A stretch of 14,208 nucleotides of DNA, taken from contig JBOGXF010000162.1 in NCBI GenBank assembly GCA_050694275.1, positions 1 through 14,208 on the forward strand, in the 5' to 3' direction. Below are positions 1-8,269 of the stretch, piece by piece (positions within the stretch are counted from its first letter, which is position 1; every line of letters starts with the position of its first letter). Both the position numbers and the translations under genes were made by a program. Source of the DNA: JBOGXF01 sp050694275 (GTDB lineage: Bacteria > Actinomycetota > CADDZG01 > WHSQ01). The notes under the pieces are model-generated. The model had not been told where the DNA came from. It did no database searches and worked only from the letters and a program-made list of their open reading frames with translations.

Positions 1-719
1 GTGCAGACGTCCTCGTCGGCAAAGACGGGGATCGAGGTGGTCTCGGTGACCTTGCGCAGGGCGTCGTGATCCCCCGCGGGGATCGGCTGCTCGCACAGCT
101 CGATGTCGAAGCGCTCCAGCTCCTTCAACCGGACGATCGCCTTGTCGGCGTCCCATCCCTCGTTGGCGTCGATCCTCAGGGCTCCGGCGTAGACATCGCG
201 GATCGCGGCGACGCACTCGACGTCGCCGTCGAAGCCGACTTTCACCTTCAGAACCGGATGGTCGGCGAGGCCACGGGCGCGCTCCCTCATCCGGTCGAGC
301 GGCGCGATGGGAACCGTCACCGAAGTCAGCGGGAGCGGCCGGCCCTTCGATCCCAGGAGCTTGCACAGCGGGAGCCCCGCAATCTTGGCGGCGAGATCGT
401 GCAAGGCGATGTCGAGCGCGGCGCGCGCCGAGCCCGCGGGGAGGAGGTCGAGGGCGCCTTCGAGATTGAAGGGGTTGTCGAGACGCTCGGGATCGACCCC
501 CTCGAGCGCGGCGACCACCGCGGCCGGATCCTCTCCCCAGCGGGCCGCAGGACACGACTCGCCGATCCCGGAGACGCCCGCGAAGCGGAGGGTGACGAAC
601 ACGTTTTGCGTGGAATCCCACGAGTCGCGGGCGATGGTAAAGCGCTCGGCGAGCGGGAGGTCGAGCACCTCGGCCTCGAGCGACCAGCGCTCCCGTGCCC
701 ACTTTGACGTCCCGACCAT
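1..719 (-). CDS. Dipeptide epimerase-like enolase-superfamily protein, C-terminus cut by the window edge
   Basis: This frame is open from an ATG at 719 down to the left edge: 239 complete codons, no stop, so the C-terminal part lies outside. Visible features fit the muconate-lactonizing/dipeptide-epimerase group of the enolase superfamily. There is an N-terminal capping domain (about residues 1-125, with IGESCPAARWGED). The start of the TIM barrel carries the K-x-K base motif LKVKVG (K158, K160) and metal ligands D184 (RIDANEGW), E210 (ELCEQP) and D235 (FADED). Known members epimerise the C-terminal residue of dipeptides such as L-Ala-D/L-Glu in peptidoglycan recycling; substrate cannot be read from sequence alone. 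o-Succinylbenzoate synthase or N-acylamino acid racemase are alternatives, but the DANEGW, EQP and ADED spacing favours epimerase. The gene is divergent from htpX with 13 bp between start codons. No Shine-Dalgarno is visible. The family is firm; the exact substrate is inference. Confidence 0.82.
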   Translation of the reverse strand, partial: MVGTSKWARERWSLEAEVLDLPLAERFTIARDSWDSTQNVFVTLRFAGVSGIGESCPAARWGEDPAAVVAALEGVDPERLDNPFNLEGALDLLPAGSARAALDIALHDLAAKIAGLPLCKLLGSKGRPLPLTSVTVPIAPLDRMRERARGLADHPVLKVKVGFDGDVECVAAIRDVYAGALRIDANEGWDADKAIVRLKELERFDIELCEQPIPAGDHDALRKVTETTSIPVFADEDVC

Positions 720-720
720 C

Positions 721-726
721 CATAAT
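721..726 (+). promoter_or_regulatory. Possible -10 element (CATAAT) for leaderless htpX
   Basis: CATAAT matches the TATAAT consensus at five of six positions and ends 6 nt before the htpX ATG at 733, the spacing expected for a transcript starting at or near the start codon. There is no Shine-Dalgarno in the 13-bp gap. A TTGACG at 704-709 resembles a -35, but the 11-bp spacer is too short, so the -35 assignment fails. Seen directly: the hexamer and its spacing; leaderless transcription is inferred. Confidence 0.35.
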
Positions 727-732
727 GTCTAC

Positions 733-1584
733 ATGAACAAGAACACGATGAAGACGTATGTCCTGCTGGCCTTCCTGGGCGGGCTGTTCGTGCTGATCGG
801 CAGCTTCTGGGGACAGGGCGGCGCGACGATCGGTTTGGCGCTCGGGCTGGCGATGGTCGGAGGGTCTTACTGGTTCTCGGACAAGATCGCGATCGCCACA
901 TCGCGCGCCAAGCCCGTGAGCGAATCCGAGGCGCCCGAGCTGTATCGCATGACCCGCGAGATGACCCAGGGCGCGAACATGCCGATGCCTCGGTTGTACA
1001 TGACGCCCGATCCGCAGCCCAACGCGTTCGCCACCGGACGCAACGACAAGAAGGCGGTCGTCGCGGTGACTCGGGGCATCACCGAGGTTCTGAGTCCCGA
1101 CGAGTTGCGCGGGGTGATCGCCCACGAGCTCGCGCACATCCGGAACCGGGACATCCTTATCGGATCGGTTGCTGCCGCAATCGCCATGTCGATCACGTTC
1201 GTCGCCAGGATGGCGTTCTGGTTCGGCGGGGGCGGCCGCGGCCGGAACAATCCGCTTGGGATCGTCGGGCTATTGGCGATGATGATCCTCGCCCCGCTGG
1301 CGGCGATGCTGATCCAGGCGGCGATCTCACGCTCACGCGAGTACGAGGCGGATCGGATCGGGGCACGCTTCGCCGGAGGTGGAGAGCCCCTCGCCCGCGC
1401 GCTCGAGAAGATGCAGGCGGTGGCCAAACAAGCCCCGATGGTGCCGACCCCAACGGCGGAAGCGCGCGAGCACATGTACATCGTGAATCCGTTCGGGGGG
1501 CTCAAGGGCAATCTGGCGGGCCTGTTCTCGACGCACCCGCCGACCGAGGAGCGCATCGCCCGGCTCCGCAGCGTTCCCCGCTAA
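733..1584 (+). CDS. htpX: HtpX-family membrane zinc metalloprotease (M48)
   Basis: The product is 283 residues, the usual HtpX length. Two N-terminal membrane segments (about 8-24 and 30-47) are followed by the catalytic motif HELAH at 131-135 (HEXXH), two further hydrophobic segments (about 141-164 and 175-197), and the third zinc-ligand region SREYEAD at 201-207. HtpX proteases sit in the inner membrane with the active site facing the cytoplasm and degrade damaged membrane proteins. The frame is open upstream to 307, but that extension is antisense to the epimerase and looks nothing like HtpX. The ATG at 733 gives a canonical N-terminus; another ATG six codons in is possible. No partner gene is adjacent, and the next gene is convergent. 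Family assignment is firm; regulation is not visible apart from the candidate -10. Confidence 0.95.
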   Translation: MNKNTMKTYVLLAFLGGLFVLIGSFWGQGGATIGLALGLAMVGGSYWFSDKIAIATSRAKPVSESEAPELYRMTREMTQGANMPMPRLYMTPDPQPNAFATGRNDKKAVVAVTRGITEVLSPDELRGVIAHELAHIRNRDILIGSVAAAIAMSITFVARMAFWFGGGGRGRNNPLGIVGLLAMMILAPLAAMLIQAAISRSREYEADRIGARFAGGGEPLARALEKMQAVAKQAPMVPTPTAEAREHMYIVNPFGGLKGNLAGLFSTHPPTEERIARLRSVPR

Positions 1585-1599
1585 GACCCTCATCGAGGC

Positions 1600-1638
1600 G
1601 CGCGACAAAAACACCCATATACCGTGTCGATGTCGCGC
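1600..1638. terminator. Inverted repeat between convergent genes, weak bidirectional terminator candidate
   Basis: GCGCGACA at 1600-1607 is the exact reverse complement of TGTCGCGC at 1631-1638, with a 23-nt loop, in the short gap between the 3' ends of htpX and the receiver gene. Neither strand has a U-tract after the stem and the loop is long, so position is the main argument. Confidence 0.25.
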
Positions 1639-1647
1639 CCCTTGCGG

Positions 1648-2019
1648 CTATCTGTCGACGACGCGTCCCTGTGCGGCGCGCAGCGTATAGACGAGTTGAT
1701 CTCTCTCGCCCTTGAGGATGTAGCCAATCGCTCCAGCCTCGTTCATAGCAATGCGCGACTTATCGTCCGCTGCTGAGGTGAAAGCCAGGACTTGGACGTG
1801 TGGATAGTTCTGTCTGATGAATCGAGTCGCTTCGATGCCGTTCAGTTCGGGCATCTCGACGTCCATCACCACCACGTCCGGCCGCAATACCCGGACTGCA
1901 GCAACCGCCTCGAAGCCGTTCGAAGCCTCACCCACGACCTTGAACGTGGTCTTCTCTTCGATCAAACGGCGCACTAGCCGCCGGTTGAGAATCTCGTCGT
2001 CGACTATGAGTACTTTCAA
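1648..2019 (-). CDS. Stand-alone response-regulator receiver domain protein
   Basis: The 123-residue product is a complete receiver domain and nothing else. It has acidic pocket residues D7, D8, E9 (IVDDE), phospho-acceptor D53 (VVVMDVEMP), switch residue T81 (AFTS), and K103 (GYILKGE) with the usual cis-Pro position occupied by G. The order and spacing match the NarL/CheY-type receiver. No DNA-binding output domain follows, so it may act by protein contact or as a phosphate sink. No histidine kinase is in the window. The start is TTG at 2019: an in-frame stop lies eight codons upstream with no ATG or GTG in between, and GGGGG 8-12 nt upstream may help ribosome binding. It is divergent from the HTH-S24 gene over 89 bp. 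Codons ATA, AGA, CTA and TTG are more common than in neighbours, hinting at a different origin. Domain identity is firm; pathway is unknown. Confidence 0.9.
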   Translation of the reverse strand: MKVLIVDDEILNRRLVRRLIEEKTTFKVVGEASNGFEAVAAVRVLRPDVVVMDVEMPELNGIEATRFIRQNYPHVQVLAFTSAADDKSRIAMNEAGAIGYILKGERDQLVYTLRAAQGRVVDR

Positions 2020-2031
2020 GACTCTGCCCCC

Positions 2032-2037
2032 ATATAG
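2032..2037 (-). promoter_or_regulatory. Possible -10 (CTATAT) for the receiver gene
   Basis: On the minus strand CTATAT lies 12 nt before the TTG start. A start site just downstream would give a leader of only a few nucleotides. No convincing -35 was found at 16-18 bp, so the assignment rests on A/T composition in a GC-rich context. Confidence 0.25.
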
Positions 2038-2053
2038 TCGCTCTCAGGGCGTC

Positions 2054-2082
2054 TTGCTACTTATCGAGTGTAGACTCATAGT
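2054..2082 (+). promoter_or_regulatory. Candidate promoter and operator of the HTH-S24 gene
   Basis: TTGCTA (2054-2059) and CATAGT (2077-2082) are separated by 17 bp, giving a start site about 20 nt before the ATG at 2109. Two short overlapping dyads cover the -10 region: GAGT-N4-ACTC at 2066-2077 and GACT-CAT-AGTC at 2073-2083. HTH-S24 repressors usually bind dyads at their own promoter, so these are candidate operator half-sites. The arms are only 4 bp, so chance is possible. Confidence 0.3.
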
Positions 2083-2108
2083 CATCTCACCGCTCTGCTG
2101 GTCTCCCA

Positions 2109-2861
2109 ATGGAGCGAGACCGAGCCGGAATTCGCAAACAAATGGGCAGAGCGATCGCAGAGAGCCGACGGCAAGCCGGGCTGAGTCAAGAGGAGCTCGC
2201 TCATCGATCTGGACTGCATCGAACCTACGTGGGCGCGGTCGAGCGCGGGGAGCGAAACCCGACGATTGTGTCCCTGGTGGCAATCGCGGACGGGCTCGGG
2301 TGTTCGGTCGGCGAGCTTGTCGAGAACGCTTTCCGTCTCCGCGTAGTGCCGTTCGAAAACGCCGAGCCGTATGTTCGTCATCTGCCCCTGTACACGCTCG
2401 AGGCCGCCGCCGGGAGGTTTCTCGAGAACCGACCCGTCGAGGAGCAGGGGTGGGTGGAGGTCTCTGGCTTGCGGCTTCGGAAGGGGATGTTCGTTGCGCG
2501 TGCGGTGGGCAGGTCGATGGAGCCGCGCATCCCGGATGGAAGCTACTGCGTGTTCCGTGGCGAGCTTGGTGGAGGCCCCCTGGCAGGATCACGTGATGGG
2601 AAGATCCTGTTGATCGCGCTCTACGGATCGGAGGATCCCGAAGAGGGTGGGCGCTTCACCATCAAGAGATACCGGAGTGACAAGGACTTCCGTGAGGACG
2701 GGACCTGGGAGCACGAGAGGATCGTTCTCGAATCTCTGAACAAGCAAGTCCAGGACATCGAAGTAGACCCAAGAAGTGATCCTCCGTCCCCCATCGCCGA
2801 GTTCGTCCAGGTGCTTGCGATCGGCGAGGCGACGGAGCCCTTGCCGATCAGATCAGACTGA
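2109..2861 (+). CDS. XRE-family HTH repressor with LexA/CI-type S24 autopeptidase domain
   Basis: The product is 250 residues with two domains. Residues 9-72 form a Cro/CI-type HTH (GLSQEELAHRSGLHRTYVGAVERGERNPT). Residues from about 92 to 245 resemble the S24 self-cleaving domain of LexA and CI. A possible cleavage site A101-G102 (EAAAGRF) lies 34 residues before nucleophile S136 (GRSMEPRIPDG), as in LexA. The likely general base is K186 (RFTIKRYRS), about 13 residues further from the Ser than in LexA because of an acidic, glycine-rich insertion (150-182). Known relatives repress target genes until RecA filaments, or another signal, trigger self-cleavage; this protein's targets are unknown. 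ATG 2109 is chosen because the HTH begins at once; no Shine-Dalgarno is seen. It is divergent from the receiver gene. No phage genes lie nearby, so it reads as a chromosomal or orphan regulator. Domain calls are strong; cleavage competence is inferred from residues. Confidence 0.9.
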   Translation: MERDRAGIRKQMGRAIAESRRQAGLSQEELAHRSGLHRTYVGAVERGERNPTIVSLVAIADGLGCSVGELVENAFRLRVVPFENAEPYVRHLPLYTLEAAAGRFLENRPVEEQGWVEVSGLRLRKGMFVARAVGRSMEPRIPDGSYCVFRGELGGGPLAGSRDGKILLIALYGSEDPEEGGRFTIKRYRSDKDFREDGTWEHERIVLESLNKQVQDIEVDPRSDPPSPIAEFVQVLAIGEATEPLPIRSD

Positions 2862-2920
2862 GCTACTCACTCTTGGACGCACGCGGCTTCTCGTTCCTCT
2901 TGCGGCGAAAGGTGCGCGGG

Positions 2921-3838
2921 TCAGTCGAACTCGGGGAGGGGCTGGTCGAGCTGCGGCACGGGGCGGGCCCGCCTGAGGTGCGGGAGCGCCTCGACGGTCA
3001 CGATCGCCCCGAGGATGAGGGCCGCGCCGAGCCACCCGAGCGGCCTCAGGGTCTCTCCCGCCAGCACGTAAGCGAAGAGGCCCGCGAACGCGGGCTCGCT
3101 CGCGAGTATCAGCGCCGTGCGGGCCGGCGACGCGTGCTGTTGGGCGTAGGTCTGGATGAAGAAGCCGAGCGCGCTCGCCAGGAGCGAGGTGACCGCGAGC
3201 GCACTCCACACGGGGGCCGAGCGCGGAACCTGAAGATCCCCCATCGCGGCCGCGGCGACCAGTGCGATCGTTCCGCACACCCCGAGCTGCACGACCACGA
3301 GAGCGCCGACCGCATGATCCTTGACCCCCTTGTCGGTGGCGAAGATGTGAAAAGTGAACGACACCGCGCAGACGAACACGAGCGCGTCGCCGAGCAGATG
3401 GACCTCGCCCCCGCCTATCCCGCTCAGGAGGAATAACCCGATGGCCGACGTGCCGGCAGCGATCCACACCGGGCGGCCCGCGCGCTGGCCGAACATGAGC
3501 GCGCCGAACACCGGCGTCAACACGACCCAGAGGCCGGTGATGAAGCCGGCGTTGGCCGCGCTCGTGTGCTGCAACCCGAGCGTCTGGAAGACGTAGCCGC
3601 CGGTCAGGAACAGTCCCATCCAGAGGCCGATGCGCCATCCGGCGCGATCGAGTGCCCGGAGTTGCCGGCGAAACCCCAGCGCGACGAGCGCGGATGCGGG
3701 AATGAAGCGGTACGCGAGAAAGGTCATTACCGGGATGCGCTCGACCGCGTCCTGCACCATGACGAAGGTGAGGCCCCAGACCGCGGCGATCGCGACGAGC
3801 CCAACCTCCGCGACGGGGAGACGGCGACCGGCACCCAT
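2921..3838 (-). CDS. EamA/DMT-superfamily membrane permease
   Basis: The 305-residue protein has about ten hydrophobic segments arranged as two EamA repeats. The first contains WGLTFVMV near 21-28 and TSAANAGFITGLWVVLTPVF at 92-111. The second contains LILASEPAFAGLFAYVLAGE at 243-262. These match the drug/metabolite transporter superfamily, whose members export amino acids, nucleosides or other small metabolites across the cytoplasmic membrane. Substrate is not predictable. The C-terminal tail (about 287-305) is proline-rich and cytoplasmic. The start lies 26 bp after the stop of the semialdehyde dehydrogenase gene on the same strand, so it is probably the last gene of that operon and may move a substrate or by-product of the pathway. 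It converges with the HTH-S24 gene over about 59 bp, where no clear terminator is visible. Family is firm; role in the pathway is inferred from position. Confidence 0.9.
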   Translation of the reverse strand: MGAGRRLPVAEVGLVAIAAVWGLTFVMVQDAVERIPVMTFLAYRFIPASALVALGFRRQLRALDRAGWRIGLWMGLFLTGGYVFQTLGLQHTSAANAGFITGLWVVLTPVFGALMFGQRAGRPVWIAAGTSAIGLFLLSGIGGGEVHLLGDALVFVCAVSFTFHIFATDKGVKDHAVGALVVVQLGVCGTIALVAAAAMGDLQVPRSAPVWSALAVTSLLASALGFFIQTYAQQHASPARTALILASEPAFAGLFAYVLAGETLRPLGWLGAALILGAIVTVEALPHLRRARPVPQLDQPLPEFD

Positions 3839-3864
3839 GGCCGCCTACGCTACTCGGACGACAA

Positions 3865-5346
3865 CTACGACCTAGGGAAGCCCAGGTCCACACTCGACGC
3901 GCTTTCCGGCCACCTGGCGGTGACGACCTTCGCGCGCGTGTAGAAGCGGACCCCGTCGGGACCGTAGACGTGGGCGTCGCCGAACAGGGACGTCTTCCAT
4001 CCCCCGAACGAGTGGTACGCGACCGGCACGGGGATCGGAACGTTGATACCGACCATGCCGACCTCGATCTCGTTCTGGAATTTCCGGGCGGCCGCGCCGC
4101 TATCCGTAAACACCGCCGTCCCGTTCCCGTAGGGGTTGGCGTTGACCAGCGCGACCGCCTCGTCGAGGGTCGCGACCCGCAGCATGACGAGGACCGGCCC
4201 GAAGATCTCGTCGGTGTAGATCGACATCTCCGGCGTCACGTGATCGAACAGGCACGGGCCGAGAAAGAAGCCGTCCGCCGGGACGTCGGCGCTCCGGCCG
4301 TCGACCGCGAGGGTCGCCCCCTCGTTCAGGCCGGTCTCGATGTACGAGAGAACCTTCGCTCGCGCCTCGTCGGTGACGAGCGGCCCCATCTCCGAGTCCG
4401 GATCCGAGCCGGGCCCAACCTTGAGACCGGCGACGTGCCCACGGATTCTTTCGAGCAGGACGTCGCCGGCGTCGCCCACCGCGACGAGGGCCGAGACCGC
4501 CATGCATCTCTGTCCGGTCGAGCCATATCCCGCGCTCACCGCGGCCCCCGCCGCGTCCTTCATGTCCGCGTCGGGGAGGACAACCATGTGGTTCTTGGCC
4601 CCGCCCAGCGCCTGCACGCGCTTCCCGTGGCGGGCCGCGGTCTCGTAGATGTGGCGGGCCACGGGAGTCGAGCCGACCGACGACACCGCGGCGACGTCGG
4701 GGTGCTCGAGGATCGCGTCCACCGCCACCCTGTCCCCGTGGACGACGTTGAACGCACCGGGGGGAAGCCCCGCGTCCGACAGCATCTCGGCCAAGAGGTT
4801 GGCGGCCGACGGGTCCTTCTCGGAGGGTTTGAGCACGAACGTGTTGCCGCACGCGAGGGCGATCGGGAACATCCACATCGGGACCATCGCGGGGAAGTTG
4901 AACGGGGTGATGCCGGCGACCACTCCCAACGGCTGCCTTATCGAGTACGTATCCACCGCGGTCGAGACGTTCTCGGAGAACTCTCCCTTCATCAAGTGGG
5001 ATATGCCGCAGGCAAACTCGACAACATCGAGTCCGCGAGTGATCTCGCCCTGGGCGTCGGAGAGGACCTTGCCGTGCTCGGCGGTGATGGCGCGCGCCAG
5101 CTCGTCCCGGCGCTCGACCACGAGGTTCCTGAACGCGAACAGAGTGCGCGTGCGTTCCGAGAGCGGCGCGTCGCGCCACGACGCGAACGAATCCTTCGCG
5201 CTTCGAACCGCGGCATCGACGGTCTCCGGCGTCGCGAACGCGACCGTCTTGGCGATCCTTCCCGTCGCCGGGTCGTAGACGTCACCCACGCGCGCCGGCT
5301 GCTCCTCGAGGAGCTTCCCGCCGATGTGGTGCCGGACGAACCCCAT
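3865..5346 (-). CDS. mmsA: CoA-acylating methylmalonate/malonate-semialdehyde dehydrogenase
   Basis: The protein has 493 residues, the normal length for this aldehyde dehydrogenase subfamily. Visible motifs are the oxyanion-hole Asn in TPFNFPAMVPMWMFP (N150), cofactor Lys K173 (VLKPSEKDPSA), ALGGAKNHMVVLPDAD (247-261) and catalytic C281 in TGQRCMAVSA. The motif GAKNH replaces the ELGGK general-base Glu of hydrolytic ALDHs, which is the mark of the CoA-dependent methylmalonate-semialdehyde dehydrogenase (MmsA/IolA) group. These enzymes convert malonate semialdehyde to acetyl-CoA, or methylmalonate semialdehyde to propionyl-CoA, with NAD+ and release of CO2. The start lies one base after the stop of the aminotransferase gene, so translation is probably coupled and the two enzymes likely act in sequence. 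The gene belongs to valine, pyrimidine, beta-alanine or inositol catabolism; the aminotransferase partner favours beta-alanine or 3-aminoisobutyrate. Enzyme class is firm; physiological substrate is inferred. Confidence 0.93.
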   Translation of the reverse strand: MGFVRHHIGGKLLEEQPARVGDVYDPATGRIAKTVAFATPETVDAAVRSAKDSFASWRDAPLSERTRTLFAFRNLVVERRDELARAITAEHGKVLSDAQGEITRGLDVVEFACGISHLMKGEFSENVSTAVDTYSIRQPLGVVAGITPFNFPAMVPMWMFPIALACGNTFVLKPSEKDPSAANLLAEMLSDAGLPPGAFNVVHGDRVAVDAILEHPDVAAVSSVGSTPVARHIYETAARHGKRVQALGGAKNHMVVLPDADMKDAAGAAVSAGYGSTGQRCMAVSALVAVGDAGDVLLERIRGHVAGLKVGPGSDPDSEMGPLVTDEARAKVLSYIETGLNEGATLAVDGRSADVPADGFFLGPCLFDHVTPEMSIYTDEIFGPVLVMLRVATLDEAVALVNANPYGNGTAVFTDSGAAARKFQNEIEVGMVGINVPIPVPVAYHSFGGWKTSLFGDAHVYGPDGVRFYTRAKVVTARWPESASSVDLGFPRS

Positions 5347-5347
5347 C

Positions 5348-6624
<1,277 letters not shown>

Positions 6625-6628
<4 letters not shown>

Positions 6629-7557
6629 CAGGCCACCTTATCCAGCGAGGCGACCCGGCCCGGTTCCGGCGTAGGGAAGAGATCGGGGTGGAGGATCCAC
6701 GCGAGGATCTCGAGCCCGTCGACGATACGGGGGCCGGGACGAGAGAAGAACGACGACGCATCGACCGCATAGACCCGACCGGCGCGTGCCGCGGGAGTCG
6801 ATGCCAGTTCGGGCACCTGACTCAGCAGCGCGCCCTGCTCGACGGCGCCGTCAAGGTCGTAGCCGCACGGCATGAACGCGACGACCTCGGGAGCCGCGCG
6901 CTCGACCATCGCCCAGGTCGTGCGTTCCGACGGTTTGCCGGGCGCGCCGAGGGCGTCGCGCCCGCCGGCGATCGCGACCATCTCGGGGATCCAGTGGCCG
7001 CCGACGAAAGGAGGATCGGCCCACTCGAGCGCGAGCGTCTTGGGTCTGGGCCTGCCGTCCACCCGGGTCCGCACCCGATCGACCCGATCTCTCAGTTCGC
7101 GGGCGAGGGCGTCGGCCTTCTGAATTCGGTCTGTGGCACGCCCCACGACCTCGATCCCTGAGATGACGTCGTCGATCGTGGCGGGATCGAGCGAGATCAC
7201 CTGCGCGTCGCAGCCGAGCTTGTCGAGCGCCTCGGTCACGTCGCCCGAGGGCACCGCGCAGACGCGGCAGAGATCTTGGGCGAGGATCAGGTCGGGTCGG
7301 ATCGATCTGATGAGTTCGTCGTCGAGCGTGTAGAGGGGCTCGCCGCGCGCCATCTTCTCGCCCACCGCCGCGTCGATCTCGGCCGCCGATATGGATTCAG
7401 AAGCAGGCAACGACGAGGTCGACACCACCGGCTTGTCCCTCGCCGGAGACGGGTAGTCGCATTCGAAGGTGACCGCGGCGAGATCGTCCTCGAGCCCCAG
7501 AGCGAAAACGATCTCGGTGGCGGACGGCAGGAGCGAAACGATTCTCACGTCCTCCAT
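6625..7557 (-). CDS. Cobalamin-binding-protein-like (BtuF fold), without signal peptide
   Basis: The 310-residue product has the bilobal type III solute-binding fold of BtuF/FecB-like proteins. The N-terminus is VRIVSLLPSATEIVFALGLED, then CRVC (97-100) within an AQDLCRVCAVPSGDV motif, and GGHWIPEMVAIAGG (186-199) at the ligand cleft. These motifs are typical of a subgroup annotated as cobalamin-binding proteins. No signal peptide or lipobox is present: the fold begins at residue 4, so the protein should be cytoplasmic rather than an importer's periplasmic partner. The ATG at 7557 is used because upstream codons run through a hairpin. No ABC permease or ATPase for it is nearby. Its stop overlaps the aminotransferase start by 4 bp, making it the first gene of a four-gene operon. 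The MmsA product propionyl-CoA commonly enters B12-dependent methylmalonyl-CoA mutase, a possible but unproven link. Fold is firm; ligand is inferred. Confidence 0.85.
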
Positions 7558-7571
7558 CGTACGTAACAAAC

Positions 7572-7611
7572 GCAAGAGGCCCGGGGGAGCGGACCACCCC
7601 GAGCCTCTTGC
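7572..7611 (-). terminator. Strong hairpin between the mod array and the BtuF-like operon
   Basis: GCAAGAGGC (7572-7580) pairs perfectly with GCCTCTTGC (7603-7611). After a single mismatch (7581/7602), CGGGG (7582-7586) pairs with CCCCG (7597-7601), closing a 10-nt loop. On the minus strand the stem is followed by GTTTGTTACGT, a weak U-rich tail; the plus strand has none. It lies 76 bp after the stop of the 193-residue protein gene and 14 nt before the BtuF-like ATG. It therefore either ends the upstream mod transcript or acts as a leader attenuator of the downstream operon. The structure is clear; the role is inferred. Confidence 0.6.
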
Positions 7612-7687
7612 CTTGCGGGCATACGTCCAGATCACTTTGTCTGATGTTGAGCTGTACCTACCCCGCGAGAGCGGAGGCAAAAGCGGA

Positions 7688-8269
7688 TCAGGCGCGGCCG
7701 GAGGCCTTGAGGGCGGCGCGGATGCGGGCGGCCTCGTCGGATGGGACCCAGCGCGAGATCGAGTCCGCAACCGTGTCGGCCGTCACCTCCCGACCGGCGG
7801 AGCGGAGCGCGAGGACGGTCTTGTAGACGAACGCGCGGTACTCGCCCGGGACCGGCAGCCCGGCGACCGTGCCGTGCTCCCGCCACTCGCGTTCGAGTGC
7901 ACCGAGCTGTGGTTCGTCCCACCACGGCCCGGATGACTCGCGGGCGACGTTCGGGTCGCGCAGTGGCACGACGTTGACGGGCCGTGACCCCTCTCGCCGC
8001 CACGCCGGCGCGTCGTGATAATCGGGTTCGTAGAGCGATCGCTTCGAGTCGAGATAGGTGAGCTCGTCGGGGCGGCCGATGATCAGCACGAGCCGCAACG
8101 ACCGGTCCTTCTCGTCCGGGAGGTTTCCGGCGTTCCGGTACGAGAGCGCGTCCTCGACCGACAGTCGCTGTGCGTTCGACGGCGGAACGTCCGAGTCGGG
8201 ATTGCGCAGGCGCGCGAGCTCAAGCTCCAGATCCTTGGTGCTCATCAGGTACCAACCCTCGTCGAGCAT
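7688..8269 (-). CDS. Uncharacterised 193-residue soluble protein, last gene of the mod array
   Basis: I do not recognise this family. The protein is hydrophilic, with no signal peptide or membrane segment. An N-terminal helix is rich in charged Leu repeats (STKDLELELARLRNPDSD, 10-27). A conserved-looking core holds YRNAGNLPDEKDRSLRLVLIIGRPDELTYLDSKRS (44-78) and a Trp/Tyr-rich stretch (YEPDYHDAPAW, 80-90; GPWWDEP, 114-120). The C-terminus (145-193) resembles a small helical domain, VYKTVLALRSAGREVTADTV. The start ATG at 8269 shares its A with the TGA stop of the membrane-protein gene (TGATG), so translation is very likely coupled; a GTG one codon upstream is also possible. This tie suggests the two proteins work together, possibly at the membrane. 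Codon use matches the neighbours. A real gene by frame, coupling and composition; function unknown. Confidence 0.78.
   Translation of the reverse strand: MLDEGWYLMSTKDLELELARLRNPDSDVPPSNAQRLSVEDALSYRNAGNLPDEKDRSLRLVLIIGRPDELTYLDSKRSLYEPDYHDAPAWRREGSRPVNVVPLRDPNVARESSGPWWDEPQLGALEREWREHGTVAGLPVPGEYRAFVYKTVLALRSAGREVTADTVADSISRWVPSDEAARIRAALKASGRA

Noticed and set aside
307..732. N-terminal extension of the htpX frame
   Set aside because: It is antisense to the epimerase, rich in Ser/Arg, and HtpX proteins start directly before the first membrane segment, as at 733.
2109..2861. HTH-S24 repressor as evidence of a prophage
   Set aside because: No integrase, terminase, structural or lysis genes and no attachment-site repeats are visible; flanking genes are ordinary metabolism genes.
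3871..3876. A further CCTAGG near the mmsA stop as a second regulator site
   Set aside because: It is a single hexamer within coding sequence, with no matching second arm at the required spacing.
5089..5103. Missing general-base Glu in the MmsA protein as a sign of inactivity
   Set aside because: The GAKNH variant is normal for CoA-acylating semialdehyde dehydrogenases, which release the product to CoA instead of water.
7612..7687. Cobalamin riboswitch before the BtuF-like gene
   Set aside because: No B12-box-like conserved core was found, and the space is too short for the full element.
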